From Euperipatoides rowelli (lineage: Eukaryota > Onychophora > Udeonychophora > Euonychophora > Peripatopsidae): DNA of 10,693 nt. Below the pieces are notes generated by a model, which made no database searches, was not told the origin of the DNA, and saw only the letters and a list, made by a program, of their open reading frames with translations. Location of the stretch: NCBI GenBank assembly GCA_003024985.2, contig PXIH01S0005813.1. One strand, written 5' to 3'. This document shows, piece by piece, positions 8,191 through 10,693 of this stretch. Both the position numbers and the translations under genes were made by a program. Position 1 is the first letter of the stretch. Each line of letters opens with the position of its first letter.

Positions 8191-8323
8191 GTTTCTCTGT
8201 CGTTTGAGATAGAAATTTTTGTTTTTGATTTTTGAAATCTGCATTAAATTTCGATTTTAAAAATATATAAGTTTATTCCTAAATATTTTATAATATTTGT
8301 ATTAGCTACCTGAAAGTCAATAT
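8191..8323 (+). repeat. Dispersed repeat, copy 1 (inside piggyBac-like element)
   Basis: The segment runs from TTCTCTGT to CTGAAAGTCAATATT and contains AAATCTGCATTAAATTT and TTCCTAAATATTTTATAATAT. It aligns along its whole length, in the same orientation, with 9320-9443, with many substitutions and a few short gaps. Placing one copy in the element interior suggests the second is a remnant of a related element. Confidence 0.65.
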
Positions 8324-8551
8324 TATTATTACATCAGCAGTCGCATGTAGTAAAATTTATGTCTGGGCGTCTTTCTACATATAATTCTAAAAAATAACTA
8401 TAAAATGGGCTATGTACATGGTAAAAACCTATCAATATTGTATTGGGGAGTTTTAGGATTAGAAGGCAGAGATAAACCTACAAGACTATAACATACATAT
8501 TTTATAAAAAAATAAATGTCGTAAATTTTACGAAGCGCGGTCGCTCGAAGG

Positions 8552-8650
8552 TTAACCCATTTAATCTCTCGAGCGCCTAACGCGCGACCTCAAGTATTAA
8601 AACGAGATTAAAGATATTAGATATATTATTTATATAAAATAAATTAGATT
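8552..8650. repeat. CpG-rich repeat abutting the right TTAA
   Basis: Directly after the TTAA comes CCCATTTAATCTCTCGAGCG and then a run of CpG (CGCCTAACGCGCGACC). TTTAATCTC is complemented by GAGATTAAA about 35 bp later. From about 8583 to 8647 the sequence matches 10533-10593, including 20 identical bases ATTTATATAAAATAAATTAG (8628-8647, 10574-10593). The TTAACCC start is itself compatible with the end of a second TTAA-targeting element, but no partner end is seen. Confidence 0.5.
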
Positions 8651-9319
8651 AGGCCCATGGATCCAATTTATTAGAATTGCGACTTGATTTATATAAATAT
8701 TTTTTAAAATTTATTTGGGGATTTAAGAATATTATTATTCTGCTTTTTTAAAAAATAAATCTATTCGAAGCAGTCATCGCAATTATGAAATTATTATCGA
8801 CAATCGGCATATGGTGCCTCTAGTAGCCTACAGCTATAGTAGGGTCTAATTATGGCGCTATAAGTGTCTAAATTATTAAATTCTATTGCATTTCATAATA
8901 ATATCAACAATAATAATATACGGTAATTAACTTTTTTCTCACCGTGTTTTCTATAACTACAAAATGGCGGCATACAAAACAAAAATAGACACTAATGACA
9001 TTACCAGCATCAAAATGGCTCAAATTAACTATTTTAAAATTAAATACAATATTATTTAATTAATGCAATTTTAATATCAAAACTAAATTTATCCCATCAT
9101 TAAAATTTATAATAACCATATATTTAATTATTTTTAGAATTTCTCGAACATTGTGTCACATGATCCATCCTCCATTATATAAAACGTAAAATTGTGTGTT
9201 TCATCGTGAATTCGAATCTATAAACTAAAAAACAAATATTTATATATATATTTTTTTTGTGTAATCAAGGAAATGATTAGAAAATAGACAATCCGATTTT
9301 GGCACTTATAGCCCCACTG
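8651..9319. other. AT-rich spacer with YY1-like motifs and a short ORF
   Basis: The main points are AAAATGGCGGC at 8961-8971, which matches the YY1 core on the plus strand, and a second AAAATGGC about 50 bp later (around 9013). The first ATG (8964) opens a 31-codon plus-strand frame starting MAAYKTKIDTNDI and ending at TAA 9057-9059. TATATAAAA-like sequence lies near 9176. Neither a promoter nor a peptide can be supported from this alone. Confidence 0.3.
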
Positions 9320-9443
9320 TGTCTCTCTTATTTGAGCTAGAATTTTGTTTTAATTTTTAAAATCTCCATTAGATTTTAATTTTAAAAAATTTATTTCTAA
9401 ATGTTTTAGAATATATTTATTAAATTACCTCTAAGTCAAAATT
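9320..9443 (+). repeat. Dispersed repeat, copy 2
   Basis: It aligns with 8191-8323 in the same orientation, for example AAATCTCCATTAGATTTTAA against AAATCTGCATTAAATTTCGA, and TTACCTCTAAGTCAAAATT against CTACCTGAAAGTCAATATT. Similarity ends near TTTCAG at the right and cannot be followed clearly upstream of 9318. This copy has no terminal repeats or tandem array next to it. Confidence 0.6.
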
Positions 9444-9604
9444 TCAGAATCACTTGAAAAATTCCAAATTTAATAAGACCTGAATGGGTCCATTTTCTGT
9501 TTAAAAAAGTGAAATTTCAAGCCACAAGAAATAGATATTTTCCCCTCGCCTGCAAAATTCAATACAGAATGAAAGACGTAGTGAGCAAATGATGTGAAAT
9601 GCAA

Positions 9605-10125
9605 GCCTTCCTGTGGTGGCTCATAACCTCATATGTGACAGTTGTGCCTGTTCACTGAACCACAAAATATGAAATGTAGCCTCATCCCTAAAAAGGATGT
9701 GTTCCATGAGGTTTACATTGCGGCAAACATCCAGAAGATCTGGACACATAGCTGTACGAGCTGCGTAGTCTTCAGTCTTTAATTTGTGCACAACCTGCAA
9801 TTGGTGTGTCTTTTAAGGGTAAAATGAATGTTCCAAACTGTTGATTTTGGTACCTAACGTAACACCAGACAAGTTTATGCATGTGGGCTTAATTCAAAGG
9901 CTTCTCTTTCTTGATGGTGTCTTCAGATGTAGTAGGTGTTCCAGAGCTTTTATCATCTGCAACATTTCCTGTGCTCTTAAATTTGTTGATGATGATTGAA
10001 ATATTTGCCCTAGTTGGACAGGCATCTGAATTTGTGGATGAACTCTTCTTGCACCTCTGTGTACGTCAAACCCCACTATCTGGCAGAAACAAATGTGATT
10101 TTTTTTGTACAATTAGCATCCCCTT
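9605..10125 (-). pseudogene. Broken Tc1/mariner-related transposase
   Basis: Four minus-strand pieces in shifted frames spell a transposase of the type common in arthropod genomes. Near 10061-10022, YTEVQEEFIHKFRC belongs to the first helix-turn-helix. At 10020-9892, CPTRANISIIINKFKSTGNV then ADDKSSGTPTTSEDTIKK continues the DNA-binding region and the usual G-x-P linker. At 9803-9669, QLQVVHKLKTEDYAARTAMC then PDLLDVCRNVNLMEHILFRD and EATFH lead into the catalytic domain, with the likely first catalytic Asp at 9684-9686. At 9661-9605, GSVNRHNCHI, a stop, then GYEPPQEG follow. At least three frame changes and several stops break it. The second and third acidic residues are not seen, so the 3' half is lost or unrecognisable. 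It cannot be functional. Family recognition is from memory of the motif pattern. Confidence 0.8.
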
Positions 10126-10532
10126 GATTATCCTGAAATGAGACAAAAATGGATGGAGACTTTCTGGGCACCCTATAATAGATTAGTCTCTTGAAAAAGG
10201 ATTATGATTATTAACTTTATTGTTCTTGTAACTTACATATAGGTAAATGATTTTTAAATTCTATTGGCAAATACACACACAAAATAAGTCATAAACAAAA
10301 ATTCTAGAATACCGTTGTAAACAAATTCTTTAGAAATAAAAAAATATAAGTTTTCCTCCTAGTATACATCCCCCCATCCCTCCAATGACAAAAAGTGTCA
10401 AACTTTCAGGTTTAAATATTGCCTTTTAATAAACATATGGTATGTCCCTGAACTATTTCATTATCAAATATGTAGAAGTAACCAATTTTTTTTTTTAAAT
10501 GAGAAAGAATCAAATAGTTTAGGAAAAGGTAC
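10126..10532. other. AT-rich spacer; no gene seen
   Basis: It contains C-rich CATCCCCCCATCCCTCC (around 10367) and short A/T runs. A plus-strand frame (9911-10141) and a minus-strand frame (9894-10112) just upstream are open only by overlap with the transposase relic. Confidence 0.4.
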
Positions 10533-10593
10533 CTCGTGTGCGCTCAAGACTAAAATGTGATTAAATACATTAAATTTATATAAAATAAATTAG
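10533..10593 (+). repeat. Second copy of the 8583-8647 repeat
   Basis: CGTGTGCGCTCAAG, AAAATGTGATTAAA and ATTTATATAAAATAAATTAG match CGCGCGACCTCAAG, AAAACGAGATTAAA and the same 20-mer at 8583-8647. Several differences are CG in one copy and TG in the other. After TTAGG both copies continue with CCC/TCCC and then diverge. Confidence 0.6.
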
Positions 10594-10604
10594 GTCCCTA
10601 AATC

Positions 10605-10672
10605 AAACTATTTACGAAAAATAGTTTATTTACGAATAAAACGTGACAATTATGAAGCATCGCTTCATAATT
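10605..10672. repeat. Two adjacent hairpins
   Basis: AAACTATTT (10605-10613) pairs with AAATAGTTT (10619-10627). AATTATGAAGC (10648-10658) pairs perfectly with GCTTCATAATT (10662-10672) around three bases. TATTTACGAA is repeated around the first stem (about 10609 and 10627). They follow directly on the dispersed repeat and may be part of the same unit, which runs off the window. Confidence 0.65.
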
Positions 10673-10693
10673 TTATATTATAGAATTATTTTT

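Larger units (their letters stand above)
7584..8551. mobile_element. Non-autonomous piggyBac-like element, TTAA-flanked
   Basis: TTAA at 7580-7583 and again at 8552-8555 flank a 968-bp block. Its ends are inverted repeats: CCTTTGAGTGGTCGCG at the left (7584) and, read inwards from 8551, CCTTCGAGCGACCGCG at the right. Over 34 bp (7584-7617 against 8518-8551) I count 25 matches and 9 differences. PiggyBac transposases duplicate TTAA and act on ends beginning CC(C/T), so both the target and the end fit. No transposase is encoded, because the interior is a tandem repeat plus AT-rich sequence. The element must have been moved by an enzyme supplied elsewhere, and its diverged ends say the insertion is old. 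Chance TTAA is common in AT-rich DNA, so the long paired ends are the main evidence. Confidence 0.75.

Noticed and set aside
9894-10141. Open frames on both strands of 72 and 76 codons
   Set aside because: They are shadows of the transposase relic, whose true reading needs frame changes. The minus-strand frame only follows part of it.

Overview
The window looks like AT-rich, non-coding animal nuclear DNA, either intronic or intergenic. It has no long open frame, no bacterial-style gene packing, and no rRNA, tRNA or CRISPR array. It does contain many homopolymers, (TG/CA)n and (ATT)n microsatellites, decayed transposons and one exon-like block with good splice sites. A broken transposase on the minus strand (about 9605-10125) belongs to a Tc1/mariner-related type that, from general knowledge, is common in arthropods. 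That suggests an invertebrate, perhaps an arthropod, but this placement is weak.

Layout. 1-174 holds a small hairpin-rich repeat fragment. 175-1642 reads as one element with inverted ends starting TTCAACCCCGATTAG; its left end is interrupted by a roughly 95-bp fold-back element that is missing from the right end. 1921-2120 carries two copies of a repeat containing CCAAGATGGC. 2121-4296 is AT-rich and essentially featureless. 4297-4486 is a cluster of hairpins. 5037-5120 on the minus strand is the best coding candidate: an 84-nt, phase-0 exon with consensus donor and acceptor. 5400-6220 holds homopolymers and microsatellites. 6590-6960 is relatively GC-rich and packed with short inverted repeats, including three hairpins in tandem.

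The right half is mainly transposon-derived. 7584-8551 is a 968-bp non-autonomous piggyBac-like element: TTAA on both sides, inverted ends starting CCTT, and an internal tandem array of about 185 bp per unit. Directly beside its right TTAA lies a second CpG-rich repeat, part of which recurs at 10533-10593. Part of the piggyBac-like interior recurs, diverged, at 9320-9443. The transposase relic follows, and two hairpins close the window.

The genes do not form a pathway. The simplest reading is an intron, or intron-exon-intron, of a minus-strand gene, colonised by nested old DNA transposons. The most informative points are the filled-versus-empty comparison between the two ends of the 175-1642 element, the TTAA-flanked piggyBac-like element, and the candidate exon.
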